Shown here piece by piece: positions 9,372 to 16,809 of a stretch of DNA of 32,960 nt. Made by a program: the position numbers and the translations under genes. A model generated the notes under the pieces. The model was not told where the DNA came from. It worked only from the letters and a program-made list of their open reading frames with translations, and did not search any database. The stretch comes from Holophagaceae bacterium (GTDB lineage: Bacteria; Acidobacteriota; Holophagae; Holophagales; Holophagaceae). The first letter of the stretch is position 1, and each line of letters begins with the position of its first letter. The stretch is taken from assembly GCA_016710635.1 (NCBI GenBank), contig JADJVL010000026.1:1-32960 (forward strand). Direction: 5' to 3'.

Positions 9372-9396
9372 GTCCGGACCTACACTGGCTCCGGAC
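9372..9396 (+). promoter_or_regulatory. dyad around a possible -10 box before the 9420 gene
   Basis: GTCCGGA (9372-9378) and TCCGGAC (9390-9396) form a perfect 7-bp inverted repeat around TACACT (9381-9386), a possible -10 box 34 nt before the start codon. It could be an operator or a chance hairpin in GC-rich DNA. Confidence 0.25.
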
Positions 9397-9419
9397 TCCA
9401 CCCAGACAAGGCCTCTGAC

Positions 9420-9884
9420 ATGCTTCTGCCTTCCCTCCGCGGTACGACCCTTTCCGGCCGTTCCGTTCGTTTTCCCCAGGACCTTCCGGAAACCCCCGTG
9501 GCCCTCATTTTCGGCTTCGCCCACGAGGCCCGTCACGATGTCGGCCATTGGAAGCGGGCCCTGGAGGCCCACGGCCTGCCCTTCCTCAGCCTGCCGGCCA
9601 CCGTGGACGACGTGCCGGCCCGGGCCCTGGCGGGGGTCGCCGAGGCCATGAAGGCCCATGTGCCCGCCGAGGCCTGGGAGGGCATCATCCAGATCCACCA
9701 CGGCGGCGGTGCCCTCGCCGAGGCCATGGGCTGGCCCCACGATCCCCACGCCAAGGTGCTCGTCACCGACCGGGGCGGCCTCATCCACGCCTCCCACGGA
9801 AACGGCGCGTTCCAGGAGGAGGCGCTGGAGGTCGTGCGCCACGCCTTGACCCACGGGAGCCTGCACTCCACGCCGGAGACATGA
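9420..9884 (+). CDS. small hypothetical protein, possibly a cysteine-free thioredoxin-like fold
   Basis: A 154-residue soluble protein that I do not recognise. The pattern FPQDLPETPVALIFGFAHEARHDVGHWKRAL looks like the first strand and helix of a peroxiredoxin or thioredoxin-like fold, and AKVLVTDRGGLIHASHGN resembles the later strand pair. However, there is no cysteine anywhere, so it cannot be a thiol redox enzyme. It is rich in histidine (IIQIHHGGG, GWPHDPHAK), and metal or ligand binding is conceivable. It has no signal peptide. It converges on the ABC permease gene with only 11 nt between the stop codons. It stands alone, so context gives no further hint. Confidence 0.7.
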   Translation: MLLPSLRGTTLSGRSVRFPQDLPETPVALIFGFAHEARHDVGHWKRALEAHGLPFLSLPATVDDVPARALAGVAEAMKAHVPAEAWEGIIQIHHGGGALAEAMGWPHDPHAKVLVTDRGGLIHASHGNGAFQEEALEVVRHALTHGSLHSTPET

Positions 9885-9895
9885 ATCGGGAGGGC

Positions 9896-11194
9896 TCAGT
9901 CCTCCTGCCAGCGGAACTTCCACACGGCCACGGCCCCGAACACCGCCGCGAAGCCCAGCAGCACCAGGATGGCGGGCAGGGCGTCCAGGAAACCGAGTCC
10001 GCGCCAGGTCATGGCGTCGAGGCCGTCCACGGCCCAACGGGTGGGCACCAGCAGCGTGGCCTTCTGCAGCCACCCGGGAAACACGAAGGCCGGGATCCAG
10101 GCGCCGCCCAGCATGACCATCAGCAGGGTCACGAAGATCGCCAGGCCCCGCGCGGCCTCCGGCGTGCGGCCCAGGGCCGCGATGAGCAGGCCGTAGGCGC
10201 CGGTCATGAAGGCGAAGGCGAGGCAGACGCCCGCGAATCCCGCGAAGCTGCCCAGCACCTGCACCTTGAAGACGAGCCGCGCGAAGGCGAAGATCACGGC
10301 GAGGATGATGAGGGCGATGGCCGCGGCGCTGGCGGCCCGTGAGCCCAGCAGGGTGGACCGGGAGAGGGGGGCGGCCCGCAGGCGCTTCCACAGTCCCGTC
10401 TGGCGCAGCAGCAGGATGGAGATGCCCGCCTCGATGCCCATGAACAGGATGAACTGCACGCCCATCCCGGCGAAGGCATGGGCGAAGCCGTTGTATTCGA
10501 TCTTGTCGCCGCTGGTGACGGCGCTCTCCAGCATCGCGAAGGGCATGCTCATGCCCCCGCCACCGCCCGTGCCGCCGGGCTTCGCCGTGGACTGGCTGGC
10601 CTGGAAACGGTCCAGGCTCCCCAGCAGATCCTTGAGGGCCACGCGCTCGCCCGCGGGCAGATCCTTCGTCGTTTCCAGCTCCTTGAGGGTATCCCGACGC
10701 ACCACCCGGCCCGTCTCGCCGTTGAAGACTTCGGCGCTCACCACCTCCATGGCGTGCTGGGTGAGCAGGCCCTTCACCATGCCCAGCTCCGCCGTGTGGG
10801 AAGGATCGTAGAGCACGCCGATCTCGGGCTTGAGGCCGCCCCGGAAGAAGGCCCGGGCCGCGTCCTCGCCGAAGCCCTTCGGAACCACCACGGCCACGGT
10901 GGCCTTGCCCTTGCGCACGCGCTCCCGGGCCGCGTCCAGGTTCTCGGCCTTGAGGTCCAGACCCTTGTCGGCGGCGAGGGCGGCGAGGAGCTTCTTCGAG
11001 ACGGCGCTGCCGTCCAGGTCCACCGCCGCTGCGGGCACCTTGGCGGCGTCGCCCTTGGAGCTGCCGCTGAAAAGGAAGCCGAAGAAGGAAGCGATGAGGA
11101 TGGGCGCCGCGAAGCTCATGAGCACGGCGCGCTTGTCGCTGAAGAAGAGCTTCAGGTCCTTGCGGAAGAGGGCGTAGAAGGCGGTCGGGTTCAT
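9896..11194 (-). CDS. ABC-2 type exporter permease
   Basis: A 432-residue membrane subunit of an ABC-2 exporter. The ATG at 11194 overlaps the stop of the upstream ATPase gene (ATGA), so the two are co-translated. Layout: one N-terminal transmembrane helix (AVLMSFAAPILIASFFGFLF, about 25-45); a large extracytoplasmic domain (about 50-260, with VAVVVPKGFGED and FNGETGRVVRRDTL, typical of the YhgE/YhiN-like or NatB-type permease loop); then about five helices (VQFILFMGIEAGISILLL, SAAAIALIILAVIFAFARL, AIFVTLLMVMLGGAWIPAFVF and others) ending in WKFRWQED. It resembles the drug/lipid exporter or NatAB branch. The substrate is unknown. Confidence 0.88.
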   Translation of the reverse strand: MNPTAFYALFRKDLKLFFSDKRAVLMSFAAPILIASFFGFLFSGSSKGDAAKVPAAAVDLDGSAVSKKLLAALAADKGLDLKAENLDAARERVRKGKATVAVVVPKGFGEDAARAFFRGGLKPEIGVLYDPSHTAELGMVKGLLTQHAMEVVSAEVFNGETGRVVRRDTLKELETTKDLPAGERVALKDLLGSLDRFQASQSTAKPGGTGGGGGMSMPFAMLESAVTSGDKIEYNGFAHAFAGMGVQFILFMGIEAGISILLLRQTGLWKRLRAAPLSRSTLLGSRAASAAAIALIILAVIFAFARLVFKVQVLGSFAGFAGVCLAFAFMTGAYGLLIAALGRTPEAARGLAIFVTLLMVMLGGAWIPAFVFPGWLQKATLLVPTRWAVDGLDAMTWRGLGFLDALPAILVLLGFAAVFGAVAVWKFRWQED

Positions 11195-12123
11195 GCGTCC
11201 CTCAGGGAGCGGCCGGTCAGGTTGAGGAAGACGGCCTCGAGGGTGGCGCGCTCGCTGGCCAAGTGCAGGACCGGCACGCCCCGGGCGGCGAGCCAGGCGA
11301 GGACCGCCGCGGAGCCCATGGCGAGGTTGTCCACGCCCACGGCCAGGCGGCCCGCGCGCAGCTCCGCGCTGGCCACGCCCGCCACGCAGCGGAGCCCTTC
11401 GCACAGCGGCGCCCCGTCGCCCTCGATCTCCACCTCCAGCAGGTTCGCCGCAGGGAGCTCCGCATAGAGGGACTGGAGGGTGCCGTCCTTCAGTACGCGG
11501 CCGTGGTCCACGATCACGAGGCGGTCGCAGAGGCGCTCGGCCTCCTCCATGTAGTGGGTGGTGTAGATCAGGGTCAGCCCGCGCTGCTTGAGCGCCTCCA
11601 GGTTGTCGAAGATGGCGTTGCGGCTCTGGGGGTCCACGCCCACGGTGGGTTCGTCGAGGATCAGGAGCTTCGGGTCGTGCAGCAGGGCCGCGGCCAGGTT
11701 GAGGCGGCGCTTCATGCCGCCGCTGTAGGCCTCCACGGCGTCCTTCTGGCGGTCCGCCAGGCCCACGAGTCCCAGGGCCATGTCCACGGCCCGGTCCAGT
11801 TCCGCGCCCTTCAATCCGTAGAGAGCGCCGAAGAGGGCGAGGTTCTCCCGTCCCCCCAGCTTCTCGAAGAGGGCCAGGTCCTGGGGGACGAAGCCGATGG
11901 CGCGCTTCACGGGATCCGTGTCCGACGCGATGGCACGCCCCTCCAGCCGGATCTCGCCGGAGTCGGGGGTCAGCAGGCCCGCGATCATGGAGACGATGGT
12001 GGTCTTGCCGGCGCCGTTGGGGCCCAGCAGCCCCACGGTCTCGCCGGCCTGGATGGCGAAGGAGACGCCGTCCACCGCCTGGACGGCGCCGAAGCGCTTC
12101 TTCAGGTTCTGGGCTTGGAACAT
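11191..12123 (-). CDS. ABC transporter ATP-binding protein (ABC-2/DrrA-NatA type)
   Basis: A 310-residue ATPase that powers the permease encoded immediately downstream. Motifs: Walker A GPNGAGKTT (34-42), Q-loop around FVPQDLALF, signature YSGGMKRRL (133-141), Walker B LLILDEP (153-159), and H-loop TTHYMEEAERL. The family-typical C-terminal extension (about 220-310) ends in ATLEAVFLNLTGRSLRD, an ending also seen in the second ATPase of this window (ATLEDVFLHKTGRSLRD). That marks both as the same ABC-2 exporter class. Its stop overlaps the permease start by 4 nt. No regulator lies beside it. Confidence 0.93.
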   Translation of the reverse strand: MFQAQNLKKRFGAVQAVDGVSFAIQAGETVGLLGPNGAGKTTIVSMIAGLLTPDSGEIRLEGRAIASDTDPVKRAIGFVPQDLALFEKLGGRENLALFGALYGLKGAELDRAVDMALGLVGLADRQKDAVEAYSGGMKRRLNLAAALLHDPKLLILDEPTVGVDPQSRNAIFDNLEALKQRGLTLIYTTHYMEEAERLCDRLVIVDHGRVLKDGTLQSLYAELPAANLLEVEIEGDGAPLCEGLRCVAGVASAELRAGRLAVGVDNLAMGSAAVLAWLAARGVPVLHLASERATLEAVFLNLTGRSLRDA

Positions 12124-12227
12124 GGGGCCTCGGGGAAGAAACCAGCTTGGCCCGGGGGCCGCCGCCCCGCCACCCCGCTTCCCACCAGGGGCCGGAAAGA
12201 ACGGACGAACCGCGGCCCTCGGGAATG

Positions 12228-12259
12228 CGGCAGGGGCCCCGATCCCGAGGCCCCTGCCG
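12228..12259 (-). terminator. hairpin terminator after the M56 peptidase gene
   Basis: A perfect 11-bp inverted repeat (CGGCAGGGGCC at 12228-12238, GGCCCCTGCCG at 12249-12259) with a 10-nt loop lies about 30 nt past the stop of the minus-strand M56 gene and before the next minus-strand gene. No clear U-run, so it may need Rho or act as a 3' stabiliser. The rest of the 167-nt gap holds no gene. Confidence 0.5.
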
Positions 12260-12290
12260 GTCCTGCGCGCGGACTACGGCTTCGTCCGGA

Positions 12291-14192
12291 CTACTTTTTG
12301 GTCCGGGCTTCCAGGGCCTCGAGCTCGGCCTGGATGCGGGCGAGGGCGGCCTTGGTCTCCGGGTCGTCGGCGTCCTTGGCGAGACTGCCCGCCAGTCCCT
12401 TCATGGCCTTCATGCGGGCCTTCTGGCCGGCCTCCTTGCCCCCTTCGACATCAAAGGTGAAGCCTTCACCAGCGCCGCTGCGGACCACGAAGGTCTTTCT
12501 CCGGCCATCGCCCTTCTCCGTGTGCCGCTGCTCCAGCTCCGACTTCAACTCGGGGTGCAGCCGGTGGACCTCCTTCATCTCGATGCGGATCTTGTCCCCC
12601 ATCTCCTTGCCCAGGACCTCCATCCGCTTTTCGAACTCGGGCCCCGGCGTGAAGTCCCCGGGCTCGAAATCGAAGTCGAAGTCCATGTCCATGTCCGCGC
12701 CGTCCCCGCCGTGCTTGAGCTTCAGAACGTGGGCTTCATCGCCGGGCTCCCCGCCCTTCTTCTTCACGATGATGACGCGCTGGTGGCCCTCACCGTCCTT
12801 GGAGGTCACGACAGAACCGTTCTCGCCCACCACCACCTTGGCGCCATGGTCGGCATGGATGCGCACGTTCTCCGGGAGCCTGCCCGCGGCCCAGGTCCGC
12901 ACGTCGCCGGTGATGGGTTCGTTCCTTCCGTTGACGGTGTAGGACTCGGTGTAGGCCCCTTCCTTGTTGCGTTCGGCGCTGAAGACTTTGTCCTTCTCCG
13001 TGATGCGGATGCTGGAGCCCGGGGTCATGCGGCTGAAGTCCTTGCGGATGTCCTCCAGCTTCGCGTCCCCCTGCAGCTTGAGGCGCAGCTTGGCGCCGTT
13101 CCCCTCCTTGGCGCCGTCCGTCATGACCACGACCTTGTGCACCCGTTTCTGTTCGGCTGGCTTCGCATCCTCCTTCGCCCGGGGCGCGGATTCCTTGGGG
13201 GCAGGAGAGACGGTCGCAGCACCGAGAAGGCCGGCGGCCAGGAGGCCGAGCACGGCGGCCCGGGGCGCCAGGGGCGCGGCGGTGGGCGCCGGGGCCAGGA
13301 TGCGGCGGACCCGCTGGATGAGGGAGCCGCCATCGGCGGCGGGGGCGTGGGTGGGGTTGAGGCGGGTGCGGGTGTCCATGCGGAATTCCTCCAATAGGGA
13401 CAGGGTTCGGGCGTAGGCGACGGCGTCGCCGGTGAGTCGGATGGCCGTGTCGTCGCAGGCGTTTTCGCGCTCCTGGCGGATCACGGCGCTGACCCACCAC
13501 ACGGCGGGGTGGTAGAAGAGCAGGGTTTCGGCGCAGGACTGCAGCAGGTTCACCAGGTAGTCCTGGCGGCGCACGTGGGCCAGCTCGTGCAGCAGGATCG
13601 CCTCCAGGGCCAGGGGCTCCAGGCCCGCGAGGACCGCCGGCGGGATGAGGATGACCGGACGGATCCAGCCCAGGGCCACGGGGGATTCGATGCGGTCGCA
13701 GACCAGGAGCAGCACGTCCCGGGCGAGGCCGATGCGCCGGGCCAGGACCCGCAGCAGGGTCTGCCATTCGTCCGCGGCGCGGCTGGCCTTGCCGTGGCGC
13801 AGGCGCTGCATCCACACCCAGCCGCCGAGGAGACGCAGGGACAGCAGGACCACGCCGGCGGCCCAGACCCCGAGGATCCACGGCAGGGCGGGCTGGAGGC
13901 GGGCGGTCAGGGCAGGCGTCGCGGGTGCGGCCGGTTCAAGCTCCAGTTGAGCACTCCGGGCGGCGGGCACGGCCTGCGCAGCAATGGGAAGCGGCGCCAG
14001 GCGGCGCAGCAGGACGCCGGTCGCCACCGGCGCCGCCACCATGGCCGCCAGCCCCAGGCAGGTCACGGCGTAGCGGGCTTCCGGGGCGGCGCCCTTCAGC
14101 AGACGTAGCGCGAGCCACGCGAGGCCGCCCAGCAGGCAGCCCTGCCACAGGAAATGGAGCAGGCTCCAGGCGAGGAGTTCAAGCGCGCCCAT
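12291..14192 (-). CDS. BlaR1/MecR1-like M56 membrane metallopeptidase with unusual C-terminal domain
   Basis: A 633-residue integral-membrane sensor protease that would relieve repression by the BlaI-type repressor encoded just upstream. The first 330 residues fit peptidase M56: N-terminal helices (LAWSLLHFLWQGCLLGGLAWLAL, YAVTCLGLAAMVAAPVATGVLL), the zinc motif HELAH (His202, Glu203, His206) followed by RRQDYLVNLLQ, and ERENACDD with the further ligand. A last membrane helix (AAVLGLLAAGLLGAATVS) leads to a long soluble C-terminal domain. This is not a penicillin-binding sensor: it is charged, contains HKVVVMTDGAK and VRIHADHGAKVVVGENGS, and carries an acidic run DMDMDFDFDFE. The signal is therefore probably not a beta-lactam. 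It overlaps the repressor gene by 14 nt. Confidence 0.9.
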   Translation of the reverse strand: MGALELLAWSLLHFLWQGCLLGGLAWLALRLLKGAAPEARYAVTCLGLAAMVAAPVATGVLLRRLAPLPIAAQAVPAARSAQLELEPAAPATPALTARLQPALPWILGVWAAGVVLLSLRLLGGWVWMQRLRHGKASRAADEWQTLLRVLARRIGLARDVLLLVCDRIESPVALGWIRPVILIPPAVLAGLEPLALEAILLHELAHVRRQDYLVNLLQSCAETLLFYHPAVWWVSAVIRQERENACDDTAIRLTGDAVAYARTLSLLEEFRMDTRTRLNPTHAPAADGGSLIQRVRRILAPAPTAAPLAPRAAVLGLLAAGLLGAATVSPAPKESAPRAKEDAKPAEQKRVHKVVVMTDGAKEGNGAKLRLKLQGDAKLEDIRKDFSRMTPGSSIRITEKDKVFSAERNKEGAYTESYTVNGRNEPITGDVRTWAAGRLPENVRIHADHGAKVVVGENGSVVTSKDGEGHQRVIIVKKKGGEPGDEAHVLKLKHGGDGADMDMDFDFDFEPGDFTPGPEFEKRMEVLGKEMGDKIRIEMKEVHRLHPELKSELEQRHTEKGDGRRKTFVVRSGAGEGFTFDVEGGKEAGQKARMKAMKGLAGSLAKDADDPETKAALARIQAELEALEARTKK

Positions 14193-14568
14193 GCTTCACC
14201 TCCAGCAGCTTCCGGATTTCCGCCAGTTCTTCCTGGGTCGCCTTCTTCGAGGCCAGGGCGTGCATCACCAGCTTCATAGCCGAGCCTCCGAAGGCCCGCT
14301 CCATCAGGTCGTCCACCAGATGGGCCTGGGTCAGTTCCGCCGCCTCGCCCGCCCGGTACACATGGGTGCGCTCCGTCTCGTCCCGGTCCACCAGCCCCTT
14401 CTCCTGCATGATCTGCAGCATCTTGAGGACGGTGGTGTAGCCCAGGTCCCGCTCGGCGCTCAGCACCTCGAAGACCTGCCGCACCGTGGAAGGCCCCCGG
14501 TCCCAGAGGACCGCCAGGATGCTCAGCTCGCCTTCGGTGGGCTTGGGGATCGGCTTGGAAGCACTCAT
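14179..14568 (-). CDS. BlaI/MecI/CopY-family transcriptional repressor
   Basis: A 129-residue winged-helix repressor, of usual family length. The start at 14568 (MSASKPIPKPTEGE) has AGAGGT upstream and matches the family N-terminus; an in-frame ATG at 14598 would add ten residues and lie inside the promoter region. Core motifs: LSILAVLWDRGPSTVRQVFEVL, GYTTVLKMLQIMQEKGLVDRDE (recognition helix and wing) and a C-terminal dimerisation/cleavage segment with LVDDLMERAFGGSAMKLVMHAL. It overlaps the downstream M56 protease gene by 14 nt, the normal blaI-blaR1 arrangement, with proteolysis by the partner as the expected derepression route. Autorepression through the palindrome at 14603-14618 is likely. 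Confidence 0.93.
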   Translation of the reverse strand: MSASKPIPKPTEGELSILAVLWDRGPSTVRQVFEVLSAERDLGYTTVLKMLQIMQEKGLVDRDETERTHVYRAGEAAELTQAHLVDDLMERAFGGSAMKLVMHALASKKATQEELAEIRKLLEVKHGRA

Positions 14569-14588
14569 GGGGACCTCTGAAATGTGGC

Positions 14589-14640
14589 TACGAAACAATG
14601 TGTACGATGTTTATCGTAGGTTTCAACGAAAATTCTCGTA
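14589..14640 (-). promoter_or_regulatory. blaI-type promoter with palindromic operators
   Basis: On the minus strand TTGAAA (14626-14621) and TACACA (14604-14599), 16 nt apart, make a fair sigma-70 promoter 31 nt before the repressor start. The perfect palindrome TACGAT-GTTT-ATCGTA (14603-14618) fills the spacer. Extra half sites TACGA (14589-14593) and ACGA-N6-TCGTA (14626-14640) flank it. The layout suits autorepression by the adjacent BlaI-type protein; the binding itself is inferred. Confidence 0.6.
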
Positions 14641-14718
14641 ATTTTTAATTGTTGTATATAATCATATGCGTTTTTGGACTAGGCGTCGGAGTCCCCATGA
14701 GTCCGGGGCCAAACAAAC

Positions 14719-14751
14719 TGTCCAATTGACCTACCCATCTGTCCAAATGAC
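14719..14751. repeat. short direct repeat with 21-nt period
   Basis: TGTCCAATTGAC (14719-14730) recurs as TGTCCAAATGAC (14740-14751), 11 of 12 identical and two helical turns apart, at the left edge of the low-GC island. It could be a tandem protein-binding site or a remnant of a transposon end. No transposase is nearby. Confidence 0.35.
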
Positions 14752-14793
14752 ACATGAGCTGACAACTGAAGCCTTCGGGGCAGTTAGAAAGGG

Positions 14794-15033
14794 ATGCTGC
14801 GTGGACCCGAATCCGAACTCATCAGGACGGCGATGCTCAAGGACCCATCCAAGGCGGTCCAGCAAACGGTCAGGAAGGTCCTGGATCAGTGGTCGAAGGA
14901 AGGGCCCATCGCAAAGAACACCAAACTGGCCCTTCGGCATGGGCCGAAGGGTACCCGGGCAACCCGGGATGGCTTCCTGGCAGGTGGACGCGGTTCACTG
15001 AAGGTGTGGGAGGACTTTGTGTCCCGTCCCTGA
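14794..15033 (+). CDS. small hypothetical protein, doubtful
   Basis: A 79-residue frame starting at an ATG preceded by AGAAAGGG. The stretch MLKDPSKAVQQTVRKVLDQWSKEG looks like a plausible amphipathic helix pair. The second half runs through a GC-rich hairpin (14930-14951) and reads Gly/Arg-rich. It overlaps another open frame at 14889-15293. I recognise no family. It may be a decayed gene in the island debris. Confidence 0.25.
   Translation: MLRGPESELIRTAMLKDPSKAVQQTVRKVLDQWSKEGPIAKNTKLALRHGPKGTRATRDGFLAGGRGSLKVWEDFVSRP
14930..14951. other. stable hairpin in island debris
   Basis: CCCTTCGGC (14930-14938) and GCCGAAGGG (14943-14951) form a perfect 9-bp stem with a 4-nt loop, followed by two CCCGGG palindromes up to about 14968. 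It could be an old terminator. No U-run follows on either strand. Confidence 0.35.
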
Positions 15034-15183
15034 CCATGGATGGTGTCCCTTCTGTCGATTCGGCCCAGGGCCCTGCCGTCGTGGTGACTTCCCACAAGGG
15101 AGCGTCGATTGCATTGCTGCCCTTCGGGCCGGCCCATTGGATCAAGCTCGACCACGTGTCAGATGGGGAAGAACTCCCGAGAA

Positions 15184-15369
15184 TGGGCTATTCCCTCCTC
15201 ACCATCCAGGAAGTAGCTAACTGGTTGAAAGCTTCTCCTCTTCGTCGGATCCGCAAGTGCCAGAAGATTCTTCATAGGTACGCGTGGGATTGAACCATTT
15301 GGAATGATCAATATGGTGTTCTCATGCGGCTTAGCCAAGTTCTTTGCCAGAATACGGAACTTGTGAAGA
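15184..15369 (+). pseudogene. possible remnant of an excisionase-like HTH protein
   Basis: From the ATG at 15184 the frame reads MGYSLLTIQEVANWLKASP, which resembles the start of HTH_17/excisionase-like helix-turn-helix proteins (LLTxxEVAxxLxVS). It then loses similarity and stops at 15291-15293 after RYAWD. Another frame over the next bases reads RRFFIGTRGIEPFG, which looks like the basic wing that normally follows, and is open to a stop near 15368. This fits a small gene broken by an indel around 15240-15260. An upstream extension of the first frame to 14889 is Gly/Arg-rich and unconvincing. The family match is by eye only. Confidence 0.3.
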
Positions 15370-15478
15370 TCAGGTCGAAATTCTCTTCAAGTTGAGACTA
15401 CCCTACGAGGCGAAATTCGATGGGGTGTTACCTCATTCAGGGCTGACTGAGTAACGAGGAAAACGTAGGGGGATTTTC

Positions 15479-15919
15479 ATGAAACGTAACTCGCTCCAAC
15501 CTTACCTGAGGAGGGTTGTTAACCTCTTGTTCGGGTGGATGCTGCTCTACTCATACACCACTGCAATCGCAGGTGAGGTAACCATTTACCGAGGCCGGCC
15601 TAAGGGTGGCGCCAGCGGTTGGTTCATTCGGTTTGAGGTCTATGTGGATGGAAAGCTCATAGGGGGGTTTCGCCAGTTTGATTCCGCGAAGATAACGTTG
15701 CAGCCGGGTAAACATCTCTTCCGTCTGCGGGATGATCCTGATTCTGTTTGGATGTTTCAGGTTACAGGGGATCACATCATTCGCTTCAGTCCCGGCCAAT
15801 CTCAAGCAGAGTGGTCGGAGGTGGATCCAAATTTGGATCCAATGATTGCCTCAGAGCTCACTCAAACGAAAGCGCTCGCCTCACCCACTCCTGACGATAG
15901 TCATAAGACAGAGAGGTGA
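15479..15919 (+). CDS. secreted or anchored DUF2846-like protein
   Basis: A 146-residue protein with a positively charged N-terminus and a hydrophobic segment (VVNLLFGWMLLYSYTTAIAG, about 13-32) that reads as a signal peptide or signal anchor. The mature part, VTIYRGRPKGGASGWFIRFEVYVDGKLIGGF followed by ITLQPGKHLFRLRDD, has the beta-rich pattern of DUF2846/PEGA-like domains: a structural amide or peptide presented in a 'vyvDGk.ig' hairpin, then 'l.pGkh.l'. AGGGGGA lies just upstream of the ATG. Codon use is mixed, with many A/T third positions unlike the flanking genome, consistent with the island. Function unknown; such domains are often in envelope or phage-derived loci. Confidence 0.65.
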   Translation: MKRNSLQPYLRRVVNLLFGWMLLYSYTTAIAGEVTIYRGRPKGGASGWFIRFEVYVDGKLIGGFRQFDSAKITLQPGKHLFRLRDDPDSVWMFQVTGDHIIRFSPGQSQAEWSEVDPNLDPMIASELTQTKALASPTPDDSHKTER

Positions 15920-15963
15920 CTCCTCAGCGGTCGGCCCATTCCCTCACTCGGGGCTAATAGAAC

Positions 15964-16465
15964 ATATGTGGCCGCTACACCCTCACCGTTAGTACCGATA
16001 CCCTTGCCAAGGCCTTCGACTTGGCACCGATCGGGTTCAGGATGGAGCGTCATTGGAACATCGCTCCAGGCCAGCACGTCATCGTCATCCGGCCCGAGAA
16101 GGACCGGCGCGCGGCTGACTTGGCGAGGTGGTGGCTGGTACCGTCCCGGTTGAAGGATCCCCTCCACGGCTCACGACCCATCAATGCTCGTGCTGAGACT
16201 GTCGCGAAGAAACCTTCCTTCCGCGCCGCCCTTCGACACAAGCGGTGCCTGGTACCTGCCTCCGGGTTCTATGAATGGCGCAAGGAGGGGGGCTAGAAGC
16301 AGCCCTACTACGTCCACCCCGTAGGTGAGGAGCTCTTGGCGTTTGCCGGTCTCCCGGAGGATTGGTAGGGACCTAAAAGGGGAGCCTAAGACCACCTGCA
16401 TCCTGACCACCTCACCCAACGCATTGATGGCGGGGCTGCACGACCCGATGCCCGTCATCCTTTAA
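15964..16465 (+). pseudogene. broken SRAP (YedK/HMCES-type) abasic-site peptidase gene
   Basis: Clear SRAP homology across three breaks. Reading from 15967 gives CGRYTLTV, where Cys would be the catalytic residue 2, but the codon before it (15964-15966) is ATA instead of ATG. The frame continues with WNIAPGQ, RWWLVPS, INARAETVAKKPSFR and RRCLVPASGFYEW-type sequence, then meets TAG at 16294-16296. Past it, KQPYYVHPVGEELLAFAGLPEDW continues in frame to a second TAG. The remaining family sequence (PKTTCILTTSPNALMAGLHDPMPVIL) is in a shifted frame and ends at TAA 16463-16465; the usual LHDRMPVIL has Arg changed to Pro. It should normally continue further. The gene cannot make a working protein and marks decay in the island. 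Confidence 0.85.
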
Positions 16466-16524
16466 AAAGAGGTTTGGCCAATCTGGTTAGATTGTGAATA
16501 AATGCGAGGTCTGTCCTGGACCTT

Positions 16525-16713
16525 CTAGTTCCATGCCCATCTGAGCTCATGGCCGCCCGTCCCGTAGCCCCTGCGGACGGCAATGTGGCGAATGACGGGC
16601 AGGAGTTGATCCTTGCAATCCAGGCCCCACAAAGCCCGATCTTGCGTGATGGCTGGATCGACGGGTCCTGCAACTCCAAACAGTCCGTAAACTAATTTCC
16701 ACCAAAAAGAACG
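16525..16713 (-). pseudogene. possible coding remnant, no start codon
   Basis: A stop-to-stop frame of 62 codons on the minus strand reads like real protein: FWWKLVYGLFGVAGPVDP, then ALWGLDCKDQLLPVIRHIAVRR and GTGGHELRWAWN. It has no good upstream start, so I read it as the C-terminal end of a decayed gene. I do not recognise the family. Confidence 0.25.
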
Positions 16714-16809
16714 CTAGCAATCGCAATTGCTCAAGCGTTCCAGGCCTCCGACTATTCGTGGGTCAGAAATAAGGAAGAGGTCTCTCTGATTCCCAGCACC
16801 GGCCTCAGG

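Noticed and set aside
10478..13397. Long plus-strand open frames opposite the ABC exporter and M56 genes
   Set aside because: They are mirror frames of well-identified minus-strand genes and carry no family motif.
14870..15155. Minus-strand small frames in the island debris
   Set aside because: No ribosome site, no family-like pattern, and they mirror plus-strand frames.
15280..15360. tRNA-like T-arm on the minus strand (GGTTCAATCCC)
   Set aside because: Only three of five T-stem pairs form and no D-arm, anticodon arm or acceptor stem can be built around it.
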